This document shows positions 1-7,150 of a stretch of 10,978 bases of DNA, one piece after another. The notes under the pieces were generated by a model that was not told the DNA's origin, ran no database searches, and saw only the letters and a list, made by a program, of their open reading frames with translations. Position numbers and translations under genes: made by a program. The number at the start of each line of letters is the position of its first letter. The first letter of the stretch is position 1. The DNA comes from Alcaligenaceae bacterium (GTDB lineage Bacteria > Pseudomonadota > Gammaproteobacteria > Burkholderiales > Burkholderiaceae_B), in NCBI GenBank assembly GCA_012511095.1, contig JAAZGT010000055.1:1-10978 (forward strand). The letters are read 5' to 3'.

Positions 1-1023
1 ATTTCTTTAGCCAGTCAGAATTTCCTAGAGAGTCTAGGGGTGTGGCAGATGATGCCAGCTGAGCGTCGTAATCCAGTGCGCCAAATGGAGGTTCATGGTG
101 ACCTTGATGGTGTGATTGTACTTGATGCCCAAGAATCGCAAATGCTCGAATTGGCCTATATCGTTGAGTCGGGTGAAATTGAAAATGCCTTATATAATGC
201 GCTCAAGGTGTATGGGGTGCCATGGATTGATGACACTTTTAAGAGCTTTGAGCAATGGCAGGGGCAGATTGAATGTGGCTCAGGTCAGATAATCAAAGCA
301 AAGCTATTAATTGGTGCAGATGGTGCGCGTTCAACCGTGCGTCAGGCTTGTTCTATTCGTCATGAGTTTAAGGCTTATGGTGATACCGGCTTAGTGGCTC
401 AGCTTAATGTAGAAAAGCCACATTTAGATACGGCGGTTCAGTGGTTTGGTGATTTTGGTGTTTTGGCTTTTTTACCTTTACCAGACACTCAAGATGGTCA
501 TCAGGTTTCTATGGTTTGGTCAGCGCCACAGCATTTAGCCGCTAAGTATCAGGCCATGTCGCCCGAGGAGTTAGCCGAGCGTTTACCACCTGCTTTACAG
601 GCTATTGCGCAAAGGCGTTTGGGCGAGCTGAGCTTACGTAGTCCGATGTTTGGTTTTCCCTTAACCTTTGAGAGTTCAGGCATGATTGGGCCTAGCGTGG
701 CCTTGGTGGGCGATGCAGCGCATCGAGTGCATCCACTTGCAGGGCAGGGGCTTAACTTAGGTCTAGGCGATGTCGAGACCCTTTGTAAGATATTGATCGA
801 GCGAGAGTCGGTGCGTGATATCAACGATTTGCGTTTATTGCAGCGTTATAGAAATCAACGCGCCGAGGCGATTTTCAATATGCGCTTTGCCACCGATGGT
901 CTTTATCGCTTATTTGCCATTAGATCACCGATGGTGGCCATGGCTCGCAATGCAGGTCTAAAGGTTGTTGATAAAATGCCTTTTTTGAAAAAATACTTCG
1001 TTCGTTCGGCCGCTGGGAACTAG
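1..1023 (+). CDS. UbiH/UbiF/Coq6-family FAD-dependent ubiquinone hydroxylase (5' truncated by window)
   Basis: The reading frame is open from base 1 to a TAG at 1021-1023, so the N-terminus, with the GxGxxG dinucleotide-binding motif, lies outside the window. The GTG at 40 is internal: the codons before it (reading NFLESLGVW) already match the family. Visible hallmarks are the IVESGEIENAL region typical of ubiquinone-biosynthesis hydroxylases, the DG motif GADGARS at about nt 313-333, and the FAD-binding GDAAH...HPLAGQGLNLGLGD motif at about nt 709-771. The family hydroxylates the polyprenyl-benzene ring during ubiquinone synthesis, at the inner face of the cytoplasmic membrane. Which ring position (UbiH, UbiI or UbiF) cannot be told from this sequence. 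It lies 74 nt upstream of dsbC on the same strand, an arrangement I recall from Bordetella relatives. Family call is sure; the specific paralogue is not. Confidence 0.93.
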   Translation: MSLASQNFLESLGVWQMMPAERRNPVRQMEVHGDLDGVIVLDAQESQMLELAYIVESGEIENALYNALKVYGVPWIDDTFKSFEQWQGQIECGSGQIIKAKLLIGADGARSTVRQACSIRHEFKAYGDTGLVAQLNVEKPHLDTAVQWFGDFGVLAFLPLPDTQDGHQVSMVWSAPQHLAAKYQAMSPEELAERLPPALQAIAQRRLGELSLRSPMFGFPLTFESSGMIGPSVALVGDAAHRVHPLAGQGLNLGLGDVETLCKILIERESVRDINDLRLLQRYRNQRAEAIFNMRFATDGLYRLFAIRSPMVAMARNAGLKVVDKMPFLKKYFVRSAAGN

Positions 1024-1081
1024 GGGCTTAGTTTCTTGTCACTTAATATTATTTAGCTTGAAACGTACATTCATTAAGAAA

Positions 1082-1092
1082 TAAGAGAGGAG
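1082..1092 (+). promoter_or_regulatory. Shine-Dalgarno site fixing the GTG start of dsbC
   Basis: The purine run containing GAGAGGAG ends 5 nt before the GTG at 1098. The alternative ATG at 1119, which would also give a plausible signal peptide, has no Shine-Dalgarno-like sequence before it. This favours the GTG start. Confidence 0.7.
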
Positions 1093-1097
1093 TTCTT

Positions 1098-1841
1098 GTG
1101 TCAAATCAAGTTGCTACTATGTTTAAAAAAGCGAGCTGCGTTGCCGTAGCTGGTCTGAGCTTATTAATGGCTCAAGCAGCCATTGCTAAAACGGTCGAAG
1201 AGACGATCAAAAAAACAATATCTGAGCGCATTGAATTACCCGTTTCAGAGGTAATTAAAACACCTTTTGATAACTTATACGAGGTGCGCGTTCGTGGGGG
1301 TATTGTTTATACCAATGCCAATAGTGATTTTGTAGTATTTGGTGGTCAACTGTATGACCTAGATAAGCAGCTCAACTTGACTGAGTTAAGCATGGCAGAG
1401 ATGAATCGCATTGATATTGATTCATTGCCTTTAGAATTAGCGCTTAAAGCAACTTATGGCAAGGGCGGCGATCGCATCGTGACTTTCGAAGACCCTAATT
1501 GTCCTTGGTGCAAAAGATTACAAGCCGAGTTTAAGAAAATGGATGTGACTGTCTATACCTTTGTTACTCCAACCTTAAGTCCAGACTCATTTACAAAAAC
1601 AAAACAAGTGATGTGTGCTAAGGATCCGGTTAAGGCGTGGCAAGATTGGATGGGCAAAAACGTCGCCTTGCCAAAAGTCAAAGATGAGAACTGTGATCAT
1701 GAGGTCAATGATGTTCTTGAGGTAATGCATGGTGCAAATGTAGCAGGCACGCCGGTACTGTTATTTGACAATGGTAAACGTATCTCTGGTTATGCTGATG
1801 CTAATCGCTTAACTCAAACGATGAAAGCAAAGTCTGAGTAA
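1098..1841 (+). CDS. dsbC: DsbC-type periplasmic thiol:disulfide interchange protein
   Basis: This 247-residue protein is predicted to be exported and to isomerise wrong disulfides in the periplasm, kept reduced by a DsbD-type partner not seen here. Residues 1-30 form a Sec signal peptide with probable cleavage after AIA at 30. Residues 31-115 match the N-terminal dimerisation domain (pairs such as FDNLYEVRV and VVFGGQLYDL). The thioredoxin-fold domain carries CPWC at 135-138 within FEDPNCPWCKR, a second cysteine pair at C173 and C199 as in E. coli DsbC, and the cis-proline motif GTPVLLF with P219. Length is close to E. coli DsbC (236 aa precursor). The active site is CPWC instead of the E. 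coli CGYC. It follows a ubiquinone hydroxylase gene by 74 nt and converges on the HAD gene. The GTG start is chosen from the strong ribosome binding site. Confidence 0.94.
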   Translation: MSNQVATMFKKASCVAVAGLSLLMAQAAIAKTVEETIKKTISERIELPVSEVIKTPFDNLYEVRVRGGIVYTNANSDFVVFGGQLYDLDKQLNLTELSMAEMNRIDIDSLPLELALKATYGKGGDRIVTFEDPNCPWCKRLQAEFKKMDVTVYTFVTPTLSPDSFTKTKQVMCAKDPVKAWQDWMGKNVALPKVKDENCDHEVNDVLEVMHGANVAGTPVLLFDNGKRISGYADANRLTQTMKAKSE

Positions 1842-1878
1842 TTATTTAGGATTTGGCATCTCAAGCTCTATTTTTTGT

Positions 1879-2619
1879 TTATTGCTGTGCAAAGGGATGC
1901 CTTAATAGCTCTGACAGAGAGCGTACGCGTAAATCCACATAGGCGGGTCTTAAAATCTGTTGTGGCCCAAATGGGGTATCAGGATGGTAAATATAAACGG
2001 TTTGCCATCCCTCTTTTTTAGCTGATTTTAAGTTGCTCAAGGTATCCTCAACCAAAACACATTGTTGTGGATTTAAGTTGAGGCTTGCTTGTAGTTGTCG
2101 CAATAGGGCGCGTGAGGGTTTCGGCTTGTATTCGCCTTGTACCACCATATGATTAACAGCGCAAATGCCCTCAAAGTATTGGTTAATATTTAAACTTTTT
2201 AATACTTGAACCGCATAATGCTCGGGCGCATTAGTCAAAATATATTTTGTGCCTGGCACTGCATCTAATAGAGCTGGCAAATGGTGTTCAAATTTAATAT
2301 AATGATCCACCTCGAAGCCATGTGAGTCAAGTAAAAACTTTTCTGCATCTAGCTGATGGTGCTTATGCATGCCAATCATGGTGGCACCATAGCGCTTCCA
2401 ATAAAGCTCACAAAGCGCCTTAGCGGCCACTTTGTCGAGCGCCATATGCTCCATCACCACATTAACCATACCGATGCTAATCTGCTCAAAAATCGCATGT
2501 GAGGCATCGTGAATGGTGTTATCTAGGTCAAAAAACCAAACGCGCGAAGCGGGTGATTTCTTCGCGCGATATGATCGACTTTTAGCTTGGAGTGGATGTA
2601 TAAATCGACGGTTGCTCAT
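1879..2619 (-). CDS. HAD-IA family hydrolase, probable pyrimidine 5'-nucleotidase
   Basis: This 246-residue protein has all HAD phosphatase motifs: motif I DLDNT with nucleophile D31 and acid/base D33, motif II ILTN with T129, motif III lysine in KPKP near K165-K167, and motif IV VEDT with E191 and D192. The helical cap between motifs I and II resembles the SDT1/YjjG-like pyrimidine 5'-nucleotidase group, which dephosphorylates UMP/CMP-type nucleotides in the cytosol. Substrate is inferred from family only. About 25 mostly basic residues precede motif I, longer than in compact members. The start codon lies 9 nt after the argB stop with AGGA only 2 nt upstream of the ATG, so translation is probably coupled to argB. 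This pairing with argB is common in Burkholderiales. It ends convergently with dsbC; the 37-nt gap has a T-run but no convincing hairpin. Confidence 0.88.
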   Translation of the reverse strand: MSNRRFIHPLQAKSRSYRAKKSPASRVWFFDLDNTIHDASHAIFEQISIGMVNVVMEHMALDKVAAKALCELYWKRYGATMIGMHKHHQLDAEKFLLDSHGFEVDHYIKFEHHLPALLDAVPGTKYILTNAPEHYAVQVLKSLNINQYFEGICAVNHMVVQGEYKPKPSRALLRQLQASLNLNPQQCVLVEDTLSNLKSAKKEGWQTVYIYHPDTPFGPQQILRPAYVDLRVRSLSELLRHPFAQQ

Positions 2620-2628
2620 CTTCCTGAG

Positions 2629-3516
2629 TTAAACCGTAATCATCGTACCCACACCCTCATTGGTCAGGATTTCTAGCAATAAGCTATGGGGTACACGACC
2701 ATCAATAATATGTACTGAGTTAACGCCTGCATTAGCTGCCTCAAGCGCTCCAGCAACCTTGGGTAACATGCCACCTGAGATGGTGCCATCATCGATGTAT
2801 TCGTTAATTGATTTAGTATTAAGGCGACGTAATAAATTTTGCTCTTTATCTAAAACGCCTCGAATATCGGTTAATAACACGAGTTTCTCGGCCATGAGCA
2901 CCTGTGCAATGCGACCAGCGACTAGGTCGGCGTTAATGTTGTAGACGGAATCATCTTCTTCATTAAAGCCAATCGGGCTGATCACAGGAATAAACTGGTC
3001 GTTTTGTAATACCTTAATGACTGAGGGATCAACTGACTGGATATCGCCCACAAAACCAATGTCTAATGGCTTATCTGGGTTTTCTTGGTTTTCCATGAGC
3101 TTTTTCTTGGCTTTGATTAGGCCACCGTCTTTACCAGTTAGGCCAACTGCCTTACCGCCCGCTTGGTTGATCATCATAACGATATCTTGCTGTACCTGAC
3201 CACCTAAAACCCACTCGACCACCTCCATAGTTTCAGCGTCTGTAACGCGCATACCCTGGATAAAGGTGCCTTCTTTGCCTAAGCGCTTAAGGGCGGTGTT
3301 AATTTGTGGGCCACCGCCGTGTACCACAATTGGATTTAAACCGATAAGCTTTAAAAGAGCGACGTCATGAGCAAAGGTCTTTTGCAGGTTTTCGTCAATC
3401 ATGGCATTGCCACCGAATTTGATGACAATGGTTTTGCCGTGGAAACGACGGATATAAGGCATCGATTCTGAAATAATCTCGGCTTTAATGGCTGGTGTAA
3501 TCACTGTGTCAGTCAT
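2629..3516 (-). CDS. argB: Acetylglutamate kinase
   Basis: ArgB phosphorylates N-acetyl-L-glutamate with ATP, the second step of arginine synthesis, in the cytosol. The 295-residue protein shows the amino-acid kinase fold markers: KFGGNA at 33-38, the glycine-rich HGGGPQ at 66-71, GLTGKDGG at 125-132, NADLVA at 195-200 for acetylglutamate binding, and GGMLPK with K253 for ATP. It has an N-terminal extension of about 27 residues before the core and a C-terminal EGVGTM segment. Both are features of the hexameric, arginine-inhibited class, unlike the shorter insensitive E. coli enzyme (258 aa), so feedback inhibition by arginine is inferred. It starts 44 nt after the tlpA-like gene and is followed after 9 nt by the HAD gene. 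Identity is not in doubt. Confidence 0.98.
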   Translation of the reverse strand: MTDTVITPAIKAEIISESMPYIRRFHGKTIVIKFGGNAMIDENLQKTFAHDVALLKLIGLNPIVVHGGGPQINTALKRLGKEGTFIQGMRVTDAETMEVVEWVLGGQVQQDIVMMINQAGGKAVGLTGKDGGLIKAKKKLMENQENPDKPLDIGFVGDIQSVDPSVIKVLQNDQFIPVISPIGFNEEDDSVYNINADLVAGRIAQVLMAEKLVLLTDIRGVLDKEQNLLRRLNTKSINEYIDDGTISGGMLPKVAGALEAANAGVNSVHIIDGRVPHSLLLEILTNEGVGTMITV

Positions 3517-3560
3517 GATGGTCTCTAATTAAAATTGTTATAAGGCGGTTTATTGAATGA

Positions 3561-4064
3561 TTAACTTTGAGCTAAAGCTCTTTCTAGCTCTTCAATAAAT
3601 AAACGTTGATCATAATCACCAATAAAGCTCTTAATGATTTTGCCTTTGCGGTCTACTAAAAAAGCAATGGGTGTAAAGCGTACGTCCCCAAAAGCTTTGG
3701 CAATGCTGCCATCGCTATCGTGAACGATAGGAAAATCATAGCCGCGCTCTTGAATTAGGCGATTAATAGCCTCTGTTTTGTCATGCTTCATTGCGACGGC
3801 AACGGTTTCGTAGCCTTGGTATTTGTATTTTGCATAATTTGCCATGGTGTCAGGCATTTGACGCATACAAGTTACGCAGTCTGTGGCCCAGAATTTGACC
3901 ATCGTCACTTTGCCTTGCAGATCTTGCGTCGTGAAGTTGCGACCATCAAGCGTGGTGTAGTTAACCTCTGGTGCCGACTTGCTAGCAATAACCGTGTTGT
4001 ATGTAAATAGACCAACAAATGCGATCACTACCGCGGCGATGAAAACAATAAAACCTTTCTTCAT
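3561..4064 (-). CDS. TlpA-family membrane-anchored thioredoxin-like protein
   Basis: This 167-residue protein starts with one hydrophobic segment (about residues 4-26) that is either a signal anchor or an uncleaved signal peptide, placing the thioredoxin fold in the periplasm. The fold contains FWATDCVTC with redox cysteines C63 and C66, a VAVAM strand near 88-92, the FPIVHDSDGS region, and the cis-proline motif FTPIAFLVD with P132. It resembles the TlpA/ResA group that reduces specific periplasmic disulfides, for example in cytochrome maturation; the substrate cannot be told from sequence. The CxxC is CVTC, unlike the CVPC of classical TlpA. GAGAG lies about 6 nt before the ATG. It begins 19 nt after the dolP-like gene and precedes argB, so it is probably part of the yraN-to-argB transcription unit. 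Confidence 0.88.
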   Translation of the reverse strand: MKKGFIVFIAAVVIAFVGLFTYNTVIASKSAPEVNYTTLDGRNFTTQDLQGKVTMVKFWATDCVTCMRQMPDTMANYAKYKYQGYETVAVAMKHDKTEAINRLIQERGYDFPIVHDSDGSIAKAFGDVRFTPIAFLVDRKGKIIKSFIGDYDQRLFIEELERALAQS

Positions 4065-4083
4065 CTGATACTCTCTTTAAGCT

Positions 4084-4815
4084 TTAATTACCATTATTTA
4101 AAGGGAAAGTCTGGGTGCCACCTGTGGTGCTCGGCTCATTGATTGTAGTCGGCGTTGTTGACTTAGTCTGAGGGGTGAGACTATCAGGTGTGGTTGTAAT
4201 ATCAAATACTTTGACCACCTGCACCACACCTTGGACGCCTGCAGCAGAGTTAGCGGCTTTATCAGCCTCTTCGGCAGTAACGTGACCCATGAGGTAAACC
4301 ACACCTTGTGAGGTGGTAGTTAAAATGGTGCCGCTAGGTACACCTGATCTGGCTAAAAAATCGGTTTTGACCTTGGTACTAATCCAAGTATCATTGCTAC
4401 GTGTCGCGAAATCAGCTGTAGGTCCCACTTTAAGCTGGTTGACGACCTCGCTTACATCATCAATTTCGCGAACCTCTTGCTCTACGATGCGTTTATGCTC
4501 TTCGGAAGCAACCTCACCGGTTAATAAAACGCGGTGGTTAAACGTCATGGCATTAATTCTAGAAGTGTTTCTTGGCACAGCGCCGTTAGCTTTATGCTCT
4601 GCATAAACTGTGATTTTCTTATCATTGGCCTGCATATTTGCAGGGCGACGATCACTCACCACCGTAGCCACACCCGTAGCTACACCACCCACCATAAGAG
4701 GCACACAAGCAGATAATAAGATAGAGCTACCGACAATAGCGGCAACTAATAATTGACGAGTTTTGAACTGTTTGGATAAATTGGTTTTAATCATAGCTTT
4801 GGAAGTTGATGACAT
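4084..4815 (-). CDS. dolP: Dual BON-domain outer-membrane lipoprotein, DolP/YraP-like
   Basis: The 243-residue protein has a signal peptide ending in the lipobox LLSAC with lipidated C37, followed by a glycine/valine-rich segment and SDRR, both characteristic of DolP/YraP. Two BON domains follow, at about 67-131 (with VLLTGEV and VNQLKVG) and 145-206 (with VVYLMGHVT and VVQVVKVFD). E. coli DolP binds anionic phospholipid at the outer membrane and supports envelope integrity; that role is carried over by homology and synteny. After the second BON domain there is a 38-residue tail rich in Thr, Pro, Ser and Gly, absent from 191-aa E. coli DolP. The start at 4815 is preferred because GGAG lies 8 nt upstream inside the end of gmhA; the ATG at codon 8 has no such site. 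Only 3 nt separate it from the upstream stop, suggesting coupling. Confidence 0.9.
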   Translation of the reverse strand: MSSTSKAMIKTNLSKQFKTRQLLVAAIVGSSILLSACVPLMVGGVATGVATVVSDRRPANMQANDKKITVYAEHKANGAVPRNTSRINAMTFNHRVLLTGEVASEEHKRIVEQEVREIDDVSEVVNQLKVGPTADFATRSNDTWISTKVKTDFLARSGVPSGTILTTTSQGVVYLMGHVTAEEADKAANSAAGVQGVVQVVKVFDITTTPDSLTPQTKSTTPTTINEPSTTGGTQTFPLNNGN

Positions 4816-4818
4816 GCC

Positions 4819-5406
4819 TTAATCTCCAAGAATGGCCGCATCTAGACCATCACATAAAATGTGTAAAAGTAAAATATGGATTTCTTGAATCCGCATTGTG
4901 CGGTCATGGGGCACACATAGATGCACATCGTTAGATGTTAGCATGTCGCCAATTGCACCGCCGCCTTTGCCAGTTAAGGCAATCACTGGAATATCATACT
5001 CTTTTGCGGCCTCAATGGCACGAATGACGTTAGTGGAGTGACCACTTGTAGAGATGGCTACCAGTAAATCAGCGGGTTGGGCTAGGGCACGCACTTGACG
5101 CTCAAATACCTGATCATAGCCGTAGTCGTTGCCAACCGCAGTCAAGATAGATGTGTCAGTATTAAGTGCGACACCTGCTAAAGGGAAGCGTTCGCGCTCA
5201 AAGCGACCCACTAACTCAGCAATAAAATGCTGTGCATCAGCGGCGGAACCGCCATTACCGCAAGCCAATACCTTACCGTTATTGCTGATGGTATGAAACA
5301 TTAACTCAATACCTTGTTGTAGGGGCTTAGCAAGCACTTCCAAACTTGTTTGTACAAGGGCGGCATTATCTAGGAAATGTTGCTCGATGCGATTTAAGTT
5401 GCTCAT
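4819..5406 (-). CDS. gmhA: SIS-domain phosphoheptose isomerase (GmhA/DiaA family)
   Basis: This 195-residue single-SIS protein matches the GmhA/DiaA family over its full length: CGNGGSAADAQHF at 49-61, STSGHS at 119-124, LTGKGGG at 144-150 and RIQEIH at 172-177. GmhA converts sedoheptulose 7-phosphate to D-glycero-D-manno-heptose 7-phosphate for LPS inner core. E. coli DiaA is a non-enzymatic paralogue that binds DnaA. By position, between yraN and dolP, this gene is the diaA counterpart. However, it keeps the residues aligned with GmhA catalytic/zinc ligands H61, E65, Q172 and H180 (here H60, E64, Q174, H182), whereas E. coli DiaA lacks the glutamate. An active isomerase is therefore the better call, though a DnaA role is not excluded. 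It sits 97 nt after yraN and 3 nt before the dolP-like gene. Confidence 0.9.
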   Translation of the reverse strand: MSNLNRIEQHFLDNAALVQTSLEVLAKPLQQGIELMFHTISNNGKVLACGNGGSAADAQHFIAELVGRFERERFPLAGVALNTDTSILTAVGNDYGYDQVFERQVRALAQPADLLVAISTSGHSTNVIRAIEAAKEYDIPVIALTGKGGGAIGDMLTSNDVHLCVPHDRTMRIQEIHILLLHILCDGLDAAILGD

Positions 5407-5448
5407 GTTTAAATAGATAGAATGATTGATTTAAAACAGTAGACTAAT

Positions 5449-5454
5449 ATCATA
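5449..5454 (-). promoter_or_regulatory. Possible -10 element upstream of gmhA
   Basis: In the 97-nt gap between yraN and gmhA the minus strand reads TATGAT, five of six matches to the sigma70 -10 consensus, about 43 nt before the gmhA start codon. No good -35 hexamer lies 16-18 nt upstream, so this is only a candidate for an internal operon promoter. Confidence 0.25.
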
Positions 5455-5503
5455 GCTTAAAGTTTCATTGTGCTATTGCTGATCTTAATATTAGCTTAGT
5501 AAA

Positions 5504-6070
5504 TCATCTAAAGGCATCGCTAAGCCATTGGGGCTTCAGATCGTTACCGTTGAAGCTTATCACATCAAAACGGCAACTCGGTATGGTTCGTAGTTTTAAC
5601 TGCTGACATAGTTTAGGCAAAAAGTAATTTGCTGTACGTTTGATTTTGTCTTGTTTTTGTTTGCTTATGCTGTCAGTGGCATCACCATAAAAACTATGGC
5701 TACGTTGCCTGACCTCTACAAAGACTAGGTGTTGATCGTGTAGCATCACACAATCAATCTCACCCAATTTGCAGCGTAAATTGTTAGCGATTAATACCAT
5801 GCCTTGGGCTTGTAAATAACTTATAGCAAGTTGCTCATAGCGTTGTCCCTGAACTTGAGAGGGTGAAGGCTGAGGTTTTGTGCTTTGTTGCTTTTGTTGT
5901 GTAATAGAGTTGTGACGTTGGCGACGCTTACGCCCATAAAGTCCATAAGGCCGTCTTAGGCGTGGCTGAGCAGCCAAGGTAAATACTGTCTCTTGAACCG
6001 ATGGTACGCAGTGCATTTTGCTTTTTAAGGTGCCTGTATTAATCGCTATATTAGAATCATCGTTTTTCAT
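5504..6070 (-). CDS. yraN: YraN/UPF0102 family putative endonuclease-fold protein with long N-terminal extension
   Basis: The C-terminal two thirds (about 74-188) match the YraN/UPF0102 family: GQRYEQLAISYLQAQG, then NLRCKLGEID with E104 and D106, VFVEVRQR with E119, and the closing RFDVISF strand. This spacing resembles PD-(D/E)xK nuclease folds, but the biological role of the family is not settled, so I assign no substrate. Residues 1-73 are an extension rich in Lys, Arg and Gln that is absent from the usual roughly 120-130-residue members. The start at 6070 is supported by GAGG 5 nt before the ATG, and no stop interrupts the extension. It is the first gene of the minus-strand block and diverges from rsmI across 62 nt, as in many proteobacteria. 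Confidence 0.88.
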   Translation of the reverse strand: MKNDDSNIAINTGTLKSKMHCVPSVQETVFTLAAQPRLRRPYGLYGRKRRQRHNSITQQKQQSTKPQPSPSQVQGQRYEQLAISYLQAQGMVLIANNLRCKLGEIDCVMLHDQHLVFVEVRQRSHSFYGDATDSISKQKQDKIKRTANYFLPKLCQQLKLRTIPSCRFDVISFNGNDLKPQWLSDAFR

Positions 6071-6120
6071 AATCGCCTCGCCTAAGCGCTGAAAAGGGTT
6101 AAAATCCTAATCTTAATTGC

Positions 6121-6126
6121 TAGGAG
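6121..6126 (+). promoter_or_regulatory. Shine-Dalgarno site that decides the rsmI start
   Basis: TAGGAG touches the ATG at 6127 with no spacer, but is 6 nt from the ATG at 6133, a normal distance. The second ATG is therefore the likelier initiation codon; the protein differs by two residues. Confidence 0.65.
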
Positions 6127-6132
6127 ATGGAA

Positions 6133-7083
6133 ATGATTCAAGGTGGAGTAGATTGTCCTACTGCTATAGATACGGTTCAGGGCAATGAGTTAATTAATGA
6201 GTCGATGCAACAACGTTTGCAGCAACAGCATTGGCCATCTTCTTGTCTTTATGTGGTGGCAACGCCGATTGGTAACTTAAGCGATATGTCACAACGCGCA
6301 CTTTATACTTTGAAAATGGTCGATGCCATTGCGTGTGAGGATACGCGTTCTACCCAAGTCTTATTAAATGCCTATGCTATTCATAAACCCTTAATCGCAA
6401 CGCATCAGCATAATGAAGCGACGGCAGCGGATAAATTAATTGAGCTATTGGCAGAGGGTAAGCGCATTGCTCTAGTATCAGATGCTGGGGCGCCAGCAGT
6501 CAGTGATCCTGGTGCTAAGGTGGTCGCCAAGGTTCATGAGGCGGGTTTTAAGGTGTGCCCAGTGCCTGGCCCATCGGCTGTGATTACTGCACTCATGGCC
6601 AGTGGTTTTACCACGGATGATAATCCATCCTTTGCTTTTGCTGGTTTTGTGCCACCTAAGAAAAATGCCCGTCAACAGTGGTTAGCGCATTGGTTAGCAC
6701 AACCAATGACAGTGGTAATGTATGAAACACCACACCGCTTAAAAGAATGTTTTAAAGTCTTAATTGAGCTAACAAAAGATCAACCTTCACGTCGCATTAT
6801 GGTGGGGCGTGAGTTAACTAAACGCTTTGAAGAAATTGGGCTCATGGCTATAGCCGAACTACTCGAGTGGCTCGCTGCGGACAAGCAAAGAGAAAAGGGT
6901 GAGTTCGTGTTGGTCATTGAAGCGCCATCAGAGTCAACAACTACTCAAGACTATATGCCACTACTTAAGGAGTTATTGGGGCATGGCGTCTCGGTGCGAG
7001 ATAGTGCAAAAATCCTTAATAAGGTGATGGCTGTCTCTAGAGATGAGGCCTATCAAGCGGCACTAAGCCTAAAAGGCAGTTAA
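6133..7083 (+). CDS. rsmI: 16S rRNA (cytidine1402-2'-O)-methyltransferase
   Basis: RsmI uses S-adenosylmethionine to 2'-O-methylate C1402 in the decoding centre of 16S rRNA. Family motifs, numbered from the upstream ATG at 6127, are TPIGNL at 46-51, the acidic CEDTR at 70-74, SDAGAPAVSDPG at 118-129 and PGPSA at 147-151, all typical of the tetrapyrrole-methylase-like SAM fold, plus the family FVPPKK at 174-179. About 40 residues precede the first strand, compared with roughly 13 in E. coli RsmI; this part is Gln-rich and poorly conserved. The C-terminal region ending near SLKG carries the small domain seen in full-length members. I place the start at 6133 because of the ribosome binding site. 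The gene is divergent from yraN, as in E. coli, and ends 12 nt before a hairpin. Confidence 0.96.
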   Translation: MIQGGVDCPTAIDTVQGNELINESMQQRLQQQHWPSSCLYVVATPIGNLSDMSQRALYTLKMVDAIACEDTRSTQVLLNAYAIHKPLIATHQHNEATAADKLIELLAEGKRIALVSDAGAPAVSDPGAKVVAKVHEAGFKVCPVPGPSAVITALMASGFTTDDNPSFAFAGFVPPKKNARQQWLAHWLAQPMTVVMYETPHRLKECFKVLIELTKDQPSRRIMVGRELTKRFEEIGLMAIAELLEWLAADKQREKGEFVLVIEAPSESTTTQDYMPLLKELLGHGVSVRDSAKILNKVMAVSRDEAYQAALSLKGS

Positions 7084-7095
7084 GCAGAGACAACA

Positions 7096-7124
7096 AAGCG
7101 CCTACTTATTTAAGTAAGGCGCTT
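7096..7124. terminator. Bidirectional hairpin between convergent rsmI and rlpA
   Basis: AAGCGCCT pairs with AGGCGCTT, and after a one-base bulge ACTTA pairs with TAAGT, leaving a tiny loop. It sits between the ends of two convergent genes. The minus-strand side is followed by a T-rich stretch (TTTGTTGTCT), so termination of rlpA is better supported; on the plus strand the flank is only weakly T-rich. Confidence 0.75.
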
Positions 7125-7150
7125 ATGATTAATAGAGCTATAAAAACCTA

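Noticed and set aside
549..824. Open frame antisense to the ubiquinone hydroxylase gene
   Set aside because: It is a shadow of a conserved coding frame, with no recognisable domain or ribosome binding site.
1842..1878. Possible terminator between convergent dsbC and the HAD gene
   Set aside because: There is a TTTTTT run at 1871-1876, but only 3-bp stems can be drawn before it.
2660..3199. Two open frames antisense to argB
   Set aside because: argB is unmistakable over this stretch; the antisense products look like random translation rich in Ser and Pro.
3517..3560. Promoter for argB in the tlpA-argB gap
   Set aside because: The minus strand has TATAAC, but the -35 region would be GTTAAT inside the tlpA-like gene, too poor to call.
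6071..6132. Promoters in the divergent yraN-rsmI gap
   Set aside because: TAAAAT at 6100-6105 could be a -10 for rsmI, but there is no acceptable -35 at normal spacing and nothing convincing for yraN, so no site is called.
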